Origin: Paracentrotus lividus
Taxonomy: Eukaryota; Echinodermata; Echinoidea; Camarodonta; Echinidae
DNA length: 64,000 nt
Direction of reading: 5' to 3'
Assembly: GCA_940671915.1 (NCBI GenBank)
Contig: CALNVZ010003430.1
Coordinates: 18,955,682 to 19,019,681 of the forward strand
Shown here: positions 1 through 12,342 of the stretch, in pieces
Layout: each line of letters opens with the position of its first letter
How positions within the stretch are numbered: position 1 is the first letter of the stretch
Notes under the pieces: generated by a model
Seen by the model: the letters and a program-made list of their open reading frames with translations, nothing else
Told to the model about the DNA's origin: nothing
Database searches by the model: none
Made by a program: the position numbers and the translations under genes

Positions 1-611
1 ATTTGAATGATGAATTTGACGCTGTAGAAATATTTTGGGAATTTGAATGAACTGATTATCGAATGGAGTGACGAACTTCCGAAACTGAGTAGAAAATCCT
101 ATATTATAGAGCAATATTTTTAGCTCGCGCTTCGCGCTCACAAACAAATAACAATACAATGATTTAACGATTTAACTATGTCTTCAGGTCGTAGTTTGTG
201 GAATATGTTTTATTTGTTCCAACCTTATATTCTTAAAATTGTCATTATTTTCTGCATAATATGTGAAATAGATCATTCTATTTCGAATTTTGGGTATACA
301 AATATTTAGGAAGCCTTATTCCGTTCGAGTCTATAATAATTCCCCTTCCGGGGTCTCCGTTCTCCCCTCACCCCTGACCGTCCTCACATGAAATCGCCGC
401 CCCTGATGGTAGGGGAGACCGGGACAATAATTGTAACACGGGGCGATTGTAACAGAGGCTCCCATCCCTAGCAGAAACATGCTTCAAACTTAACCTACGT
501 AAAAAAAAAAAAATAATAATAAAAAATAATATATAATATAAAAAAGTGCATTTCGTCGCTCCACGTGACGTTTGAGTGTAAGTTATTTCAACGGTTAAGG
601 AACTTTCTACA
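1..611. other. non-coding flank, nothing recognised
   Basis: No coding exon, RNA gene or clear transposon is visible. One copy of the GC-rich motif GCTCGCGCTTCGCGCTC lies near 123-139; the same motif recurs as a cluster at 19-20 kb inside intron 1. An A-rich stretch lies near 500-545 just before the minisatellite. Confidence 0.6.
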
Positions 612-1303
612 TGTGACTTGTGCCCATACATGTGTATTTGTGCCAAAAAACATACAGCAATGTATATGTGTAAAAAAAAACATACAGCAATATCATACAT
701 ATGTATTTGTGCCAAAAAACATAAGCAATACCATACATATGGATTGTGCCAAAAACCACAACAGCAATACCATACATATGGTATTTGTTCCAAACAACAT
801 ACAGCAATACCATACATATGGTTTATGTGTAAAAAAAAAAACATACAGAAATACCATACATATGGTATTTGTGCCAGAAACCATACAGCAATCCATAACT
901 ATGTATTGTTGCCAAAAAAAAACATACATAAATACCAATACATATGTATTTGTGCCAAAAAACCATACAGCAAAACCAAAGAATATTGATTATGTTGCCA
1001 ACAAAAAACCATACAGCAAAACCATACATATGTATTGTGCCCAAAAACCATACCAGCAATCACCATAATATGGTATTTGTGCCAAAAAAAAACCCATACA
1101 TATGGTATTTGTGCCAGAAAACCATACAGTCAAACAACCATACATATATGTATTTGCGCCCAAAAACCATACAGAAATACCATACATATGGTATTGTGCC
1201 AAAAAAACATACAGAAATACCATACATATGGTATTGTGCCCAGAAAACCATTACAGCACAACCAACATATGGTATTTGAAGCCAAAAAACCATACAGAAA
1301 TAC
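612..1303. repeat. about 41-bp minisatellite (CATACATATGG type), left block
   Basis: Roughly 16 imperfect copies of a 40-43 bp unit. Each copy has a short inverted core ATACCATACATATGGTAT followed by TTGTGCCAAAAAA and CCATACAGAAAT or CCATACAGCAAT. Units on the left are more diverged. Long open frames cross this block in several frames because the period is often close to a multiple of three; their products are pure repeats and are not genes. The same unit in the same orientation resumes at 3658, so the array was once continuous and was split by the foldback element between. Confidence 0.9.
1296..1303. repeat. left 8-bp target-site duplication of foldback element A
   Basis: AGAAATAC directly before the element. 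The identical 8 bases follow the other end at 3658-3665. Joining the two flanks on one copy restores a normal minisatellite unit (ACAGAAATACCATACATA). Since AGAAATAC occurs in many units, this is strong but not absolute proof of a duplication. Confidence 0.75.
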
Positions 1304-1307
1304 CGTT

Positions 1308-1755
1308 CTAGGACAATTACCCCCTGGACAATTACCCCCGCGACAATTACCCCCCGGACAATACCCCCCGAGGACAATTACCCCCCGGACAATTACCCCC
1401 CGGACAATTCACCCCGAGGACAATTACCCCCGAGAGACAATTACCCCCCGGACAATTACCCCCCGGACAATTACCCCCCTAGGACAATACCCCCCGGACA
1501 ATTACCCCCCGGACAATTACCCCCCGGACAATTTACCCCCTAGGACAATTACCCCCCGGACAATTACCCCCGGACCAATTAACCCCCGGACAATAACCCC
1601 CCTAGGACAATACCCCCCGGACAATTACCCCCCAGACAATTACCCCCCGGACAATTACCCCCTAGGACAATATACCCCCGGACAATTACCCCCCGGACAA
1701 TATACCCCGCGAGAGTTACACCCGATCAACTACCCCCCGACGACAATTACCCCCC
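1308..1755. repeat. 15-bp tandem array, outer domain of left arm of element A
   Basis: About 30 copies of GGACAATTACCCCCC with length variation in the C-run and occasional CCTAGG variants. The open frame at 1035-1823 that reads through it gives a monotonous Asn-Tyr-Pro-Pro-Asp or Thr-Ile-Thr-Pro-Arg repeat and is an artefact of the period. Confidence 0.9.
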
Positions 1756-2579
1756 TCACAGCATTGATGTTTGGAATCAAGCGGCGCCCATTGTGGGTCT
1801 CGCCGGCGTCGCAAGTTTTCTAATTATTTTCTCACTTGACTATCATAATGAATATCTCTTTCTCTTTCATATTACTCTTTCTCCTTTGCTCTCTTCACTT
1901 TCTTCTTTTTTCCTTGCTTTTTTCTCCCCCCCCCTCTCACCATCTGCGCCATGAAAAAATGGGGGGGGGGCTTGAGCCCCAAGCCCCCCCCCCCCCCCCG
2001 GTTTGGATACTCATATATGCATCCGAAAATATGTAAACGGGCCCTCATATTACCTTTTATTTTCATAGAAACCAACAATTTAGAACATTCATGAAAGGAC
2101 ACAAATACACATAATAATCACACATTTGAATATCTCTGATTCATCTCCTGATTCCAACTGATATATTTTTAATTATTTTTTGTTTAATTTCACGAAAAAT
2201 GGAATAAAACCTTGGTCTGAACCCCTGGTTTCTAAGGGCGGCAATAAAGTTCATAATTAATAACTCCATTAAATTAACAAATTAAGTGAAAATATTAACT
2301 AAAGCTTAATATCAATTTATGTAAAAATAAGGTTAAATTTCGTAAAATTAAATAATTATACATAAGTTATTTTATGGCCCAGCATGACCGCCAATAGAAA
2401 CCATGGTTTCGGACCACGTATTTTGCTGAATCTACCGTTGGAATATGAGGGCCAGTTTACATATTCTGATGCATATGATCAAACAGGGGGCTTGGGGTGC
2501 CAAGCGCCCCCTCCCCATTTTTTCATGGTCGCATAAGGCGCCGCTTAACAAAACAAAAAATGGAAGGAGGGAGGTGGGA

Positions 2580-2876
2580 GGTGTGGTGGTCGAATGGATT
2601 AAGTCGGCGGACTGACGATCACAAGGTACGCGGTTCGATCCCGTCCATTCCACTAATGTCCTTTGGCAAGATATTAATCTGCAATTTGCCAGACTTGACC
2701 CTAGTAAGGTAAATGGGTACCGGTAGGAAAAATTCCTCGAATGGCTAAAGCGCCCTTTATAAGGGCAGCTTTGGCTATACGCGGTAATAAATTAGCTGCG
2801 CCACTGAATAGTTTACTAGATTAGTCGGCGCATTATAAATGCCTAATATTGATATTATTATTAAAATTTTATTAAA
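2580..2876 (+). mobile_element. tRNA-derived SINE inside the right arm of element A
   Basis: The head is tRNA-like. An A box TGGTCGAATGG lies at 2587-2597 and a B box GGTTCGATCCC at 2632-2642, and the flanks GGTGTGG and CCATTCC can form an imperfect acceptor stem. The body has a central segment (CCTTTGGCAAGATATTAATC, then AAATGGGTACC) of a kind I recall from several marine invertebrate SINEs. The end is an ATT-rich tail near 2850-2870. The same SINE, inverted, occupies the equivalent place in element B (39.8-40.6 kb), so it was acquired before the copies separated. It is not a working tRNA gene: the T stem and acceptor stem contain mismatches. Confidence 0.75.
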
Positions 2877-3109
2877 GGAAAGCGAAGAAAAAGAGAAAAA
2901 AGGAAAAAATAAGAAAGTGTGTGTTGGTGTGAGAGAGAGAGAGAGAGAGAGAGCAGAGATAGAGAAAAGGAGAAAGATAAATATAAAGAGAAAGGGAAAG
3001 AGAAAGCCATTGAATAAGATCAAGTAGAAAAAATAATTCGAAAAACTTGCGACACCAGGCGAGACTCACAATGGGGCCGCTTGATTCCAACATCAATCTG
3101 CCGTGGAAG

Positions 3110-3652
3110 GGGGGGGTAACTGTCCGGGGTAAATGTCCTCGGGGTAATTGTCGGGGGTAATTGTCCTTCGGCGGGGTAATTTTCCTTGGGTAATTGTTCG
3201 GGGTTAATTTTCGGGGTGGTATGTCCTGGGATAATTGTTCCGGGGGTAATTGTCCTTCGGGTAATTGTCGGGTAATTGTCCTCGGGGGTAACTTTCCTTG
3301 GGGTAATTGTCCTCGGGGGTAATTGTCCTCAGAGGGTAATTGTCTGGGGGTTAATTGTCCGAGGGGTATGCCGGGGGGTAATTGTCTGGGGGTAATTGTC
3401 CGGGGGTAATTGTCGGGGGTAATTGCTGGGGGTAATGTCTGGGGGTAAATTGTCGGGGTAATTGTCCGGGGGTAATTGTCCGGGGGTAATTGTCCGGGGG
3501 GGTAACTGTCCTCGGGGTAATTGTCCGGGGGGTAATTGTCCTCGGGTGTAATTGTCCTCAGGGGTAATTGTCCGGGGGTAATTGTCCGGGGGTAATTGTC
3601 TCGGGGTAATTGTCGGGGTAGTTGCCGGGCGAATGCGGGGGTAATTGTCCTG
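3110..3652. repeat. 15-bp tandem array, outer domain of right arm of element A
   Basis: Inverted counterpart of the left array: about 38 copies of GGGGGTAATTGTCC. The minus-strand open frames across it encode only repeats of the same Pro-rich pattern. Confidence 0.9.
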
Positions 3653-3657
3653 ATACG

Positions 3658-4046
3658 AGAAATACCATACATATGTAGTTGTGCCAAAAAAAAACCATAC
3701 AGAAATACCATACATATGGTATTTGTGCAGAAAACCATACAGCAATACCATACATATGGTATGTGTGCCAGGAACCATACAGCAAAACCATACATATGGT
3801 TATTGTGCCACAAAAAAACATACAGAAATACCATACATATGTATTTGTGCCAGAAAACCATACAGCACACAAAGCTGCTGTATGGTGTCTTATTGTACCC
3901 TTTTCTGTGTGGTATTTCCTATGTACTTCTATGGTATTTTGTTGTTACCATAAGACAACTACCATAGAATACCAGCAGGACATTCAGAAATACCATACGA
4001 ATACCACAGGACATTCAGAAATACCATAGGAATACCACAGGACATT
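3658..4046. repeat. 41-bp minisatellite, right block, with diverged end
   Basis: 3658-3870 continues the 41-bp unit in the same orientation as the left block, starting with the right copy of the 8-bp duplication AGAAATAC. At 3870-3990 the array degenerates and contains TATGGTATTTTGTTGTTACC against the inverted ACCATAGAATACC. At 3990-4046 it ends with about 31-bp units of the type GGACATTCAGAAATACCATA. Confidence 0.8.
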
Positions 4047-4282
4047 TTTGTAAGGGAAGGGACTAAATCCATACAAATTGACATTTCAAAAATTCATAAA
4101 AAATAAAATTTTATAGCTAGATTTTTTTCATTGTTATTAAAATGGTCTAAGGCAATTGTACTAGCATGTGTACCAAAATTAAGTCATATGGTTCACGGTA
4201 AAGTGATAAATAAAAAATCAGTGATTTACTCGAAATCTCCAAAAGTGGATTTAGTCCCTTTTGGAATGAAACTCTTCATATA
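4045..4282. mobile_element. short inverted-repeat element (MITE-like), copy 1
   Basis: The right arm 4241-4281 is identical over about 41 bases to 46160-46200 (core GGATTTAGTCCCTTTTGGAA). The left arm is eroded but keeps AAGGGACTAAATCCA in inverted orientation near 4056-4070. The interior is AT-rich and non-coding. A better preserved copy is at 45952-46200. Confidence 0.6.
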
Positions 4283-7200
4283 CAAAAATTACAGCATTTT
4301 GTTTTTAACTTAACTTCACTACGCTCAAGCTTTTAATAGCCACGAACTAAATTTATGTTGACCGCGCGTTCATCTCATTTTCATGAATGTAAAAGAACAT
4401 GGACTTGGCCGAATGTGATATTGAATTCTTACTGTGTACATTAGTAATAATGTAATCATATACCCAGAACGTGCACAAGTAACAACGTCACTAGAAATAA
4501 CATTTGTGTATATGAATGAAATTAGATAAGCGCTACTAAAGTTTCCGAAACTGTGCGGATTTTATCGTAACAAGATTTTACTTTTTCGGTTGAAGGCCGT
4601 GACTTTCCTTACGAATAACCCACGTTCGTGACCAATAGCAGTAGGTCATGAACGCTACCAGATATTTAGAATGCTCAATGGATATAAATCAGAGGGTGGG
4701 TTAAAATATGGCTCTGTGATGAAGAAAACAAAACTAATTTTTGCTTTGCTGGCGCCTTAACGTTTTTCAAAGAATTTCATCTTGCGGTTAAAACATCAAA
4801 AGATGAATAACTTCATATACATATCAGGTCGTGGTATTGTGGCCTGTTGATTATATTTTCCTGTATAACACTCAATCTTACACAAAATTTGTGTAAGATC
4901 AGTTTGGATGCATATGTTCTTTTTTAAATATACATACGTATTGGTGGGGGGGGGAGGGGGAGCGGGGGGGGGGGGCTCGTATTCATCTGTTTTTCCTGAG
5001 AATAAAGTGAAAGAGCATGCAATGTGTGATTATCGCAGATTTCTATTTCCAAACTGTTATGAAAGTCCTATTAAATAGAAATGTGTTTGAGAGAAAATTT
5101 TCTTTATTATTAAACATTTAGCTTTAGTTTTGAAACTTTTCCGCAAGTCATGTTAACTTAATTATAAATATAAACAGAGAAACTGTCCTAAATTGTTTTT
5201 GAACTGTTTTGGAGTAGCTATTATTAGGACTAACGAAATATAACCGGATTTAGGCAAACAATTTTGGAAATTGTAGTCTTTTTAAAGGTCAAGTATCAAT
5301 AACACATGCAAAAACACACTTTATGTGTGTTGTGCCTCTTAGCTGAAATTCTTTTTAAAATCATTTGTAATCAAATTGGCTAAATATATTTCATACCAAA
5401 ATAGTTCCATGTGATTTATTTGCGGTCTTAGTATCCAGTGTATGTTTCATTGAAATATGTGGAAATATTATTGCCGTAACCCGAAGCTATAATACATCTA
5501 GTGATTATGAGAAATAATAGTAGAAACCATTTGAAAAGAAATCGGTGCATTATTTCACAACAGATTATTTAAGAATACAAATATAAGTTCCGTTTCTAGC
5601 TGTTTTGAACGTAGGCCTATATGTGTCAATGTGTTAGGGTTACTTCCTGCGGGAAGGTAAGAGAATAAATGATATCTAGATGCTAGGTTTGGCCCTGATA
5701 AACTTTTATTTGGTGTATGGTCTATTGCTTTCTGTCTGTTTTTTTTTCTCTCTCTCTTTCTCTCTCTCTCTATGTATTATATTAATTAAAATATCCTTCC
5801 AAATCTCTCCCTCTCTCCCTTTTCACTCTTCTCTCTCTCGTCTCTCTCCCTCCCCTCACCTCCCTCTCTCTCTCTTCCCCTCCCCCCACCCCCCTACCCC
5901 CCTCTCTCTCTCTCTCTCTCTCGCTCGCTCATCGATTTCCTTGTCTTAACCTCTTTGTATTGTACCATATTTCTATTTTTGTGTCTGTACTGATTATCAA
6001 TCTTCTTCTTTGTATTTCTACATAATCAATTTTTTTAATAAGTAATGCCGTCATTTTTATAAGCAAAAAAGTAGAATTTCTCCTTACGCATAAAAACTAG
6101 AATCATTGTGGGATTCTCAATCTGACCACCGAAAAACAACCCCAACGAGCCCCTAAAAACAATTCAATAGAAATGTGGCCCACGCTTGAATGGGAAATGG
6201 AACCTTCAATTGCTTGCACATGGCATCTTCGATCAACTAAAACTGACAGGGTAAATACTAAACCTTCAAAGGCCTTGTTCTTCTACCTCTGTTCTTGTGA
6301 CCGTCTTTGAACATGGATAGGTATCAAATTGTATTTGGATTTCACTTATGATTTTGGTTCTGTCGGGAGATCAAAAGATGTTCATTCATGGCCAACAACG
6401 AAGAGGGTAAAATGGGAGTTCTGACAATATAGAGACACTTGACGCCTTAAACATAAGATGCATCCATCTTCATTCATGTCGTGTATCACACCCGTTCTGA
6501 CTGGCACTTTTTGAGCAATAGGCAGCACATGTTCCGTTTCATTAATTGTTTTGAAATGTGCCATTTTATATTTTAATACACGTGACTCGAAGTGGGGGGG
6601 GGGGGGGGGGGAGATCTCGTGATGCATGTTTTTCGTTTTTACTTCTGAATAATTAATTCAATTCTTCTAGATGTCATTTTGACTATTTACATTATATTCG
6701 TATTTTCGTTCGTATTAATATTGTATTGTTGAAGGAAAAAATTAATGGGCCTGAAAAAATAGAAGAAGAAGCAAGCCCATTTCACTACAAGCAAGACATT
6801 AATAAATGTAATTGTTGTTTTTGAATAAAAAACTAGAACTTAGAAATTGAACAAAGTAAACGTGCTCCAATAGATGTGCTGATGATTAAAAAAACTTTTT
6901 AGGAACATTTCCAAAACTATTTCAGCAACAAGTAATTGCTGGGGCATACTCTACAGCTCGCGAGGGAATGACCTCCCTACCCCATGCCAAATTATCACAA
7001 CACCGTCGAGATTTGTCTGTAAAAAAGGGAAAAAAATAGTCGACATCGATTTCAACTTGTCTGCTATCATTTGTCATTCATATTTACGTTCACCCCTTGG
7101 AAAGATTTCTTTATTTAACCTTAAAACATCACCCTTTCCTTGCTCGTGGGTTATTTTCTTAACGAGATTAAATTGCTTTTACCATTATTTATTTATAATT

Positions 7201-10200
7201 AATGCTTCACCTGAGTGAGGCCGGATGGTCACACCCAGAAGGGGATTGCCAGAACTCACCAAACTAAATTCTCAATTTAATTACTGACACTCGCAATCAT
7301 CAGCGCGTCTATACGTCGTCATTATAAAATTTAAAATTGGTCTTAAGGTTTGGTAGATAAATTGGAAAATAGATGCTCGCGGGCCTTTTTATTCGGTAAA
7401 TAAGTTTTTGAAGAAATTTAATGATCGTGCTTGATGATTGCCACGGGGTAGGTGGTGGGGCATTCTGAGGAATATTCCTCTACCTAGAGCTGCGTTCTCA
7501 CATTGCGTTCGTTTGTGATTCGAGAGAGGATCGATCAAAATCACGGCTATGTCCTAATTGTTGTTCACCGAATAGTATGCTTTTTTAAGAAATAAAAAAA
7601 AAGAGAGAAAAAGAAGGGTTAAGATGACCCAATTCTTGGTCCATTAGTGTCTATTATTTTTTTAGTTTGCAGTTATATGTGTTTATATCATAAAAATAAG
7701 TCAGTTTATGAAGGAAAAAAAATGAAATTCCAATATATTTTGTATTTTGGACGTTGATTTTTTTCTTCAGTATTACAATGTTATTAGACCAGTTTCCCTA
7801 AGTGATTAAAATTTCATTAATACTTCTAAAAGAAAAAAGTGTGTGTGTGTGGGGGGGGGGGGGGGGGTGGTTGATTTAAAAAAACCGATTGCCTGTTAAA
7901 GACTTACCAGACACAGCAACAATATTAAAACTGGATTCTAAGTTGCTTAGTATTTTTTTACATGAATTTGCAAATCATGATAACGGAAATAATAAATGTA
8001 ATTTTATTCGGTCTGAGTGCAATAATTTACAATTAAGTTACTTTGACTTAACCAAATTATGTCTGTTGCCATAACAGCCTATGTCTACGGGTTGATGTAT
8101 ACGATGTAATATGAACTTTACCTTTATCTTTTGAAAATGCAATTTACTCTCCTAATATAATATTTCTCTCTAGGTTTTTATTTTCCCTTGTCTCCCTGTC
8201 CACCCGTCTCTTACAATGTTCATTATTTAATCCTCATCCAATTATGTTCGTAGATCTTGTTTTAATAATACACAGATTGCTTATAAATCAGATAAACCTT
8301 TGTAGGGTAACATTGAGCCATCATGCCTCCTTTTGAATTGTTTTTAGATAATGATTCATGTTACATGTCGATTTTTGTTCTTTATTTTGTTTTAATTAGT
8401 AAATTATTATTTAATATAACATTTTTCCTCTCCAAATCTCAATATTGCCATTAATTTCTTTTTGTATAAGCTATTTGATCATTAATTTTAAAATGTGCAT
8501 GGATTATCACACTACAAAATATATTCAAATGGAACAAAAGATTTTAGTTTTAATTAATAAACACACATAGTTGGAAATTAGAAACGAAACGATTAAGTTA
8601 TGTTTACTCTCTTCGTTGCAATAATCATAGTATACAATATATAACGAGTTAATGGATGAACAATAAACACATTCGTTGACTGGCAAATGATATCGCGGCA
8701 ATGTTAATTTGAAACTGTATCTAGTAATGGAAGCGAGTAATATGTTTGTGATATGTACTCACATGCATCAGCACAATGTTTGCAAACCTTTTTAACGTGG
8801 ATTGTGTTTCAATATTCCTCTAACAATTTATTATTTGATAAGCTAGCGTTCTGTTCCATTCCCTGTATCATTTTCTATGCGGCTTGTATTTTAATTTACA
8901 CACGTGATACATCTAGCTAAAGACATCATTTATCACTTATTATCAAGTAATTTTAAAAGGGAACTTTTATATTATCCTTGCCATCGACTGTCGCTTTCAA
9001 TTGCACATACTCACATAAAAGTGATCGATGACTATGGATTAGACTATAGTGATAAAAATATTATTGCGCAAAGCCAGACCATTAATCAAAATGATTCGAT
9101 AACAAAACGATTTTGCCTGAATCTGTAGGATTTTTAGTGAAATCTGGCATGAGGCCTGAAAAAAACTGTAGAATATGAGAAGCTTAATAGGTAGATGTTA
9201 TTTCAATTTCGTGATTTGTAAGCTGGTAATTCATCAGCTGTATTTTTAAAAAAAAAATCTTTGGGCGAATCGATTTTTAGCAAAGTAAATTGAACATCAA
9301 TGTTGATAATGCTTCATTAGGCCTTAACAAGACAGCTGGAGTTCTCGCTAATAGACGGTTTACTGACATTATGCAAGTCTTATGCATACTTTTTAAACAA
9401 AGGTAATTCTTTACAACCCGAGAACTTGTTGGAGACTTGCCCGATATACCAACAACTAATGTGTGCAAATTGAATTCCAAATAAACAGACCGCATCTAAA
9501 GAGTGAGTCAGAAAAAAATGTCCCATCATTTTGATGTCGTCTTTTAAAAAGTATGAACATTTAATCATGGGTTTCATGGTAGAGTAATTTTCCTATCATT
9601 TGTTTTACCATTTTCATTTTGATCTTTGCACCCACGTATGAATAACAGACATCTTCAGAAGACAGCAACATCTCACTTGCGACATGTGGCTATTTATAAA
9701 TTATGTGCACGCACAAAGTCACACACCCACACATGCCCTCATGTACAGACACACTCAAACCACATACACACCCACACCCTCAGTTTAATCAGTTTTTGGG
9801 TACGTCTGTGTGCACGATGCGCGCGCGTGTGTGTGTGTGTGTGTGTGTGGGGGGGGGGTGATGGTCTATGTGTATGTGCGTTTGCATTTTTTCAACATTT
9901 GTTTGTTTTGTTTTGTTTTTTCTTTTTCCATCCAATTGGCACAATTCAGAATTTGCAGTCTTCTGACGATTGTATATTTCTTCAGTCATTTATGCAAACA
10001 TCCAAACGTTCTTTTTGTTGATGTTTTTATATTTTACGGCGCTTTCATTCATTATATGAATATTTACGCCTTATCATTTGCGTTTTTTTTTCTTTTCTCT
10101 TCTTTTTATTTTTAATGAAAAGGACACCAACAAATGCTCGGAGGATGACTTTACCAATACATATAATGAAACCCAGGATTAAATGTTCATGCTTGAAACA

Positions 10201-11219
10201 AGACAACATCAAAACAATGGGACATTATTTTTGGCTAACTCTGTACAATACGACGACAGTGCAATATTTGTTTCTGTGTTTGCTACATCCATTGAATACC
10301 TTAAATGATATATGCATTGAATAATATACAAAATTAAGAGACAGAGAAATTTAATCATAGATGGGGAAACAGGGAGGGAGAGGGATGGGTTCAGTGAAAG
10401 ACGCACACGCACACAACACATACATACCCACACTAACACCCAGTTACACACACACACATAAGCACACAGACATAGATTAATGGACAGGCCTTTCTGACCT
10501 AATTTTGATTGATTTATTTAAAAAAGTAAAAAGTTTAAATCGAAACAAATATTTTGCTATTCGATCGTACATTCTAGTCCCCTGAGTCCATCTGCTGTTC
10601 ATAAATTCATTATTTCAATGAACACAACAAGCTAATGAGAAAAAAGACAGAGAGTTTTTATGAAAGAATAAAACGATCTGTTTCAAATTTCCTCATGTAC
10701 TGCTAAATCGAATGAGGGCCCAGCAGATGCTTTGAATCGCTATTCACGTGGTTTAGTCAATTGTTTTATTATTTGTTAACACCAACATATCATCTGTTTG
10801 AATAATAGTTTTATGCAAACAGGATGGTTCTCGTTCGAGTCCACTTTTAGTTACACCATCACAATATTTATGCTTTCCCTTTATAGACAAATAGTTTTCA
10901 CAGCTGTCTTCTGTTAATAAACTTTGATGAAAATTGATATGAAATTATGGTTTAAAAGAAATACGAAGAGCATAGCATATTTTAATTCGTTACTGCTGTT
11001 ACAATGCACCTTCAGTAGGCGAACATTGTCTTAACATAAAGCCAAAAATAGGGATATATCGTTTTACCTCTCCAAATTGTCTTCTTCGGCATTTTATTAT
11101 CATTGATTTCGCAATTCGATCATTTTGGTTTTAACAAGATTAAAACATACCTTAAACAATGTATTGGGTTACCATTGCTTGAATTAGATGACATTTCTAT
11201 ATCATTTTGTTTTCCCTCC
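4283..11219. other. intergenic DNA upstream of the gene, no gene recognised
   Basis: AT-rich sequence without a convincing exon. Visible structure is a G-run near 4945-4975, a CT-rich simple tract at about 5742-5935, G-runs near 6594-6612 and 7850-7867, a CA/GT tract at about 9715-9860 and a GA/CA stretch near 10370-10460. The open frames here (all under about 130 codons) are low-complexity or match nothing I know. Confidence 0.6.
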
Positions 11220-12189
11220 ATATAGATTTCCTGAGAGCAGGTCGTCGCACTGTATCCGCCAATCCTGGAACCAATAGTTCACCAGCATGAGGGCGACATA
11301 ACGATCATCCCTTCAACCAACCAGAGCACTGGAAAGTAATTGTCAGGAGAGAGAGGGAGGGAAACAGAAAGAGGTGGACGGAGGGAATATACGCGAGACC
11401 GGGAAATAAAGTGAAATATATGCCCGCTCTACAAAACGATTGAAAGCAAAGCGGATTGTCATCTTCATTCCAGTCCAGCGTACCAACGTCGTGAATAACG
11501 GATCAAAATAAACCCACTTCCAAACTCTCTCTACTTGCCTCGCCGATATTTCTTCAGTTTCGACGAGGCATAAAAAGAAGAATTGGAGGAAGGGGAAAAG
11601 CGACGGAAAAAGGATTCATACAGTCTTTCGCAGCATTATTGAGCGGGAGGAGGGGAATATTTTGTGATATTTGCAAGATGTTTACGTGAGGGATAACTCG
11701 ATATTTTTGCTTCGTCGTTGATGCTCGGTTAATTAAATTTCATCGCGGAAAGGATTTCGTGATTTATTTTGACAGCGAGTGGAATTACACTTGTGCTCAA
11801 AATTGATTTGTTCTTGGTCGTCAGGATCTGGAAAGCTGGATAAATGCCTCCGTTGCTAGATGATCGGATGAGCATCATTTCGTTGCAGTTTACTTTTTTA
11901 ATTACACAAACATTAAACATATGCCAAATCAATTAAAGATAGATGATTGATACTTATCTTGAAACACAGGAGCGATTTCAATAGATTTGCTTGCCCAAAT
12001 ATTTGACTTTGCGCTGCGAAATGAGACGGAACTCTTCAAATTGAGATTATTTAGTCTGAATCATCTAATTGATGATTACTAAAAACAAATAATCGCCCTA
12101 TTTACCTTCTGTTTTTGCTCTTTAATATTGTAATTGAGAAGCAAATACTCATCATCGCAGTTTTTTCATTTTTTTGTCGTTTTCTACAG
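11220..12189 (+). promoter_or_regulatory. probable promoter and 5' leader region
   Basis: About 11222-11700 is visibly richer in G+C than the DNA on either side and lacks simple repeats apart from a GA-rich patch (11345-11385), as expected of a promoter or untranslated exon. A possible donor TTAC|GTGAGG lies at 11685/11686. A strong acceptor, a pyrimidine-rich run ending TTTTCTACAG, ends at 12189. I infer that the first coding exon may begin at 12190 with an untranslated exon upstream. No TATA box or start site can be fixed by eye. Confidence 0.35.
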
Positions 12190-12201
12190 CATAGGTCAAA
12201 T

Positions 12202-12342
12202 ATGATGGAGCGCATGTATTTGAAGCGAAACAGAATAGAGGATTTACATTGTTAAGGACGAACCAATGGAATAGATTCTTTAAACATATAAATGGTGTGC
12301 TCTCGTTATACAACGGTTTTACAGCTTTTACAGTATGTGTGA
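12202..12342 (+). other. three short upstream open reading frames in the leader
   Basis: If the leader starts at 12190, ribosomes meet three short frames before the main start. They are 12202-12255 (17 codons plus stop), 12266-12274 (ATG GAA TAG) and 12292-12342 (16 codons plus stop, overlapping the first main ATG at 12335). Such an arrangement usually lowers translation of the main frame. Alternatively, splicing at the AG ending at 12333 (CTTTTACAG|T) would remove all three. Confidence 0.4.

Larger units (their letters stand above)
1304..3657. mobile_element. TU-like foldback transposon, element A (non-autonomous)
   Basis: A 2,354-bp element with long modular inverted arms. Ends are CGTTCTAGGACAATTAC on the left and the complement of CGTATCAGGACAATTAC on the right. 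Each arm has an outer domain of about 15-bp tandem repeats (GGACAATTACCCCCC). Next comes a border segment (1757-1830 and inverted 3020-3105) containing GCGCCCATTGTGGGTCTCG-like sequence. A CT-rich or GA-rich tract follows, then an inner segment (about 1935-2058 against inverted 2437-2560) with an ATGAAAAAATGGGG motif and a G/C run. The centre (2059-2436) is AT-rich and has no coding capacity. A SINE makes the right arm longer. From memory, sea urchin TU elements have this modular design and 8-bp duplications. Movement would need a transposase supplied in trans. Confidence 0.85.

Noticed and set aside
1035-1823. 262-codon open frame, Pro-rich repeat protein (and 2872-3870 on the minus strand, 38197-38763 on the plus strand)
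   Set aside because: Entirely a translation of the 41-bp and 15-bp tandem repeats. Similar repeat peptides appear in other frames and on both strands; there is no non-repeat domain or splice structure.
2580-2652. functional tRNA gene
   Set aside because: A and B boxes are present, but stems have mismatches and a SINE body and tail follow. The same unit recurs inside element B.
612-4046. CRISPR-like regular repeats
   Set aside because: Units are directly adjacent and variable, without unique spacers, and the DNA is clearly from an animal genome. These are minisatellites.
10826-10850. tRNA B-box-like GTTCGAGTCC
   Set aside because: No A box at the right distance and no SINE body; single 10-base match is expected by chance.
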